Source: Curvibacter cyanobacteriorum (GTDB lineage: Bacteria; Pseudomonadota; Gammaproteobacteria; Burkholderiales; Burkholderiaceae_C). Taken from it: a stretch of 64,000 bases of DNA. Made by a program: the position numbers and the translations under genes. This document shows, one piece after another, positions 63,404-64,000 of this stretch; the stretch's first letter is position 1; the number at the start of each line of letters is the position of its first letter. The stretch is taken from contig NZ_JAQSIP010000004.1 in the NCBI RefSeq assembly GCF_028649475.1, forward strand, positions 248,001-312,000. The letters are read 5' to 3'. The notes below the pieces were generated by a model. The model had not been told where the DNA came from and did no database searches. It worked only from the letters and a program-made list of their open reading frames with translations.

Positions 63404-64000
63404 ATGTCCGCCCCATCCCCTTCCGCGCACGCCACGGTCGATCAAGACGCCCTCGAACTGCAGCGAGGCCAGACCATCAAGTCGGTCTATGTGTACGAGG
63501 TGCCGGTGCGCCTCTGGCACTGGATCAACGCGCTCGCCATCACGATCCTGTGCATCACCGGCTACTTCATCGGCTCGCCGCTGCCGACCATGCCTGGCGA
63601 AGCCAGTGCGAACTACCTCATGGGTTACATCCGCTTCGCGCACTTTGCGGCGGGCTACATCATGGCCGTCGGCCTGGTCGGGCGGACTTACTGGGCGCTG
63701 GTTGGCAACCACCACGCCAAAGAGCTGTTCTGGGTGCCGGTGTTCCAGAAGGCCTATTGGGCCGGGGCCTTCAGCATGTTGCGCTGGTACCTGTTCATGA
63801 TCCCCAAGCCCAATCAGTACGTGGGCCACAACCCGCTGGCGCGCTTTGCCATGTTCTTCGTGTACCTGCTGCTGTCGGTGTTCATGATCGTCACCGGCTT
63901 TGCGCTGTACGGCGAAGGCGCCCAGATGGGCTCATGGCAAGACCGGATGTTCGGCTGGGTGATTCCCCTCCTGGGCCAGAGCCAGGACGTGCACACCTGG
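63404..64000 (+). CDS. hoxZ: Hydrogenase cytochrome b subunit, 3' end cut by window edge
   Basis: The di-haem membrane cytochrome that passes electrons from HoxK to ubiquinone and anchors the enzyme. 199 codons are visible of a family length of about 230-245. AAGGAGG precedes the ATG. After about 30 hydrophilic residues comes VYVYEVPVRLWHWINALAI, with the first haem histidine, followed by GYFIGSPLPTMPGEA, RFAHFAAGYIM, NPLARFAMFFVYLLLSVFMI and the last visible motif GQSQDVHTW, all as in HoxZ/HyaC. The stop codon lies outside the window. Confidence 0.97.
   Translation, partial: MSAPSPSAHATVDQDALELQRGQTIKSVYVYEVPVRLWHWINALAITILCITGYFIGSPLPTMPGEASANYLMGYIRFAHFAAGYIMAVGLVGRTYWALVGNHHAKELFWVPVFQKAYWAGAFSMLRWYLFMIPKPNQYVGHNPLARFAMFFVYLLLSVFMIVTGFALYGEGAQMGSWQDRMFGWVIPLLGQSQDVHTW

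Overview
The window is GC-rich, densely coded DNA from a betaproteobacterium of the order Burkholderiales, most likely family Comamonadaceae. The combination of a membrane-bound O2-tolerant hydrogenase, cyanophycin synthetases, a type II secretion operon, zwf/hexR sugar metabolism, Bug- and TRAP-type uptake systems and a Burkholderiales-type porin fits a facultative hydrogen oxidiser such as Hydrogenophaga. That genus name is an inference from gene content, not a sequence match. I found no rRNA, tRNA, CRISPR array, phage or insertion sequence. I recognise 58 protein genes; two are cut by the window edges (dctM on the left, hoxZ on the right).

Layout. 1-5.6 kb: a TRAP transporter (dctP-Q-M) and an FCD-type GntR regulator, divergent from a short-chain dehydrogenase and an FAH-family hydrolase, probably for a sugar-acid-like substrate. 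5.6-9.6 kb: a LysR regulator divergent from a three-gene operon (3-hydroxyacyl-CoA-type dehydrogenase, beta-keto acid cleavage enzyme, Bug-type binding protein). 9.6-11.3 kb: creA, then an SDR-like protein lacking its catalytic residues, coupled to a 2Fe-2S ferredoxin. 11.4-20 kb: a cyanophycin locus with two tandem cphA genes, the upstream one having a wrecked Mur-ligase half, divergent from an ABC exporter with an N-terminal zinc ribbon, a DUF1854 gene and queC. 20-25.6 kb: a hypothetical gene behind a sigma-28-like promoter, an SbmA/YddA-type ABC transporter, a haem-c diguanylate cyclase, an EF-hand protein and a 5'-nucleotidase. 25.6-36.8 kb: a complete type II secretion operon (G-H-I-J-K-L-M-N-D-E-F) with gspC divergent. 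36.9-42.9 kb: cobC-cobS, ilvA, a candidate small RNA, an OsmC-family gene, coq7 and a major porin. 43.4-50.4 kb: a peptide-type ABC importer with an embedded M20 amidohydrolase behind a sigma-54 promoter. 50.5-56.7 kb: zwf-hexR-DUF3047 divergent from tal-pgi. 56.7-58.9 kb: groS-groL with a perfect CIRCE. 58.9-64 kb: a gene-free stretch, then hoxK-hoxG-hupE-hoxZ behind a sigma-54 promoter.

How the parts fit. Hydrogenase and cytochrome b would feed electrons from H2 to the quinone pool, and coq7 belongs to ubiquinone synthesis. The organism appears to oxidise glucose-6-phosphate through zwf/pgi/tal under HexR, and to store nitrogen as cyanophycin. Organic acids and peptides come in through binding-protein transporters (TRAP, Bug, Dpp). 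Two well-formed -24/-12 promoters mean that both H2 oxidation and the peptide importer are probably controlled by sigma-54 activators. The least explained parts are the cyanophycin locus, the catalytically dead SDR with its ferredoxin, the sigma-28-linked hypothetical gene and the candidate small RNA next to the OsmC gene.
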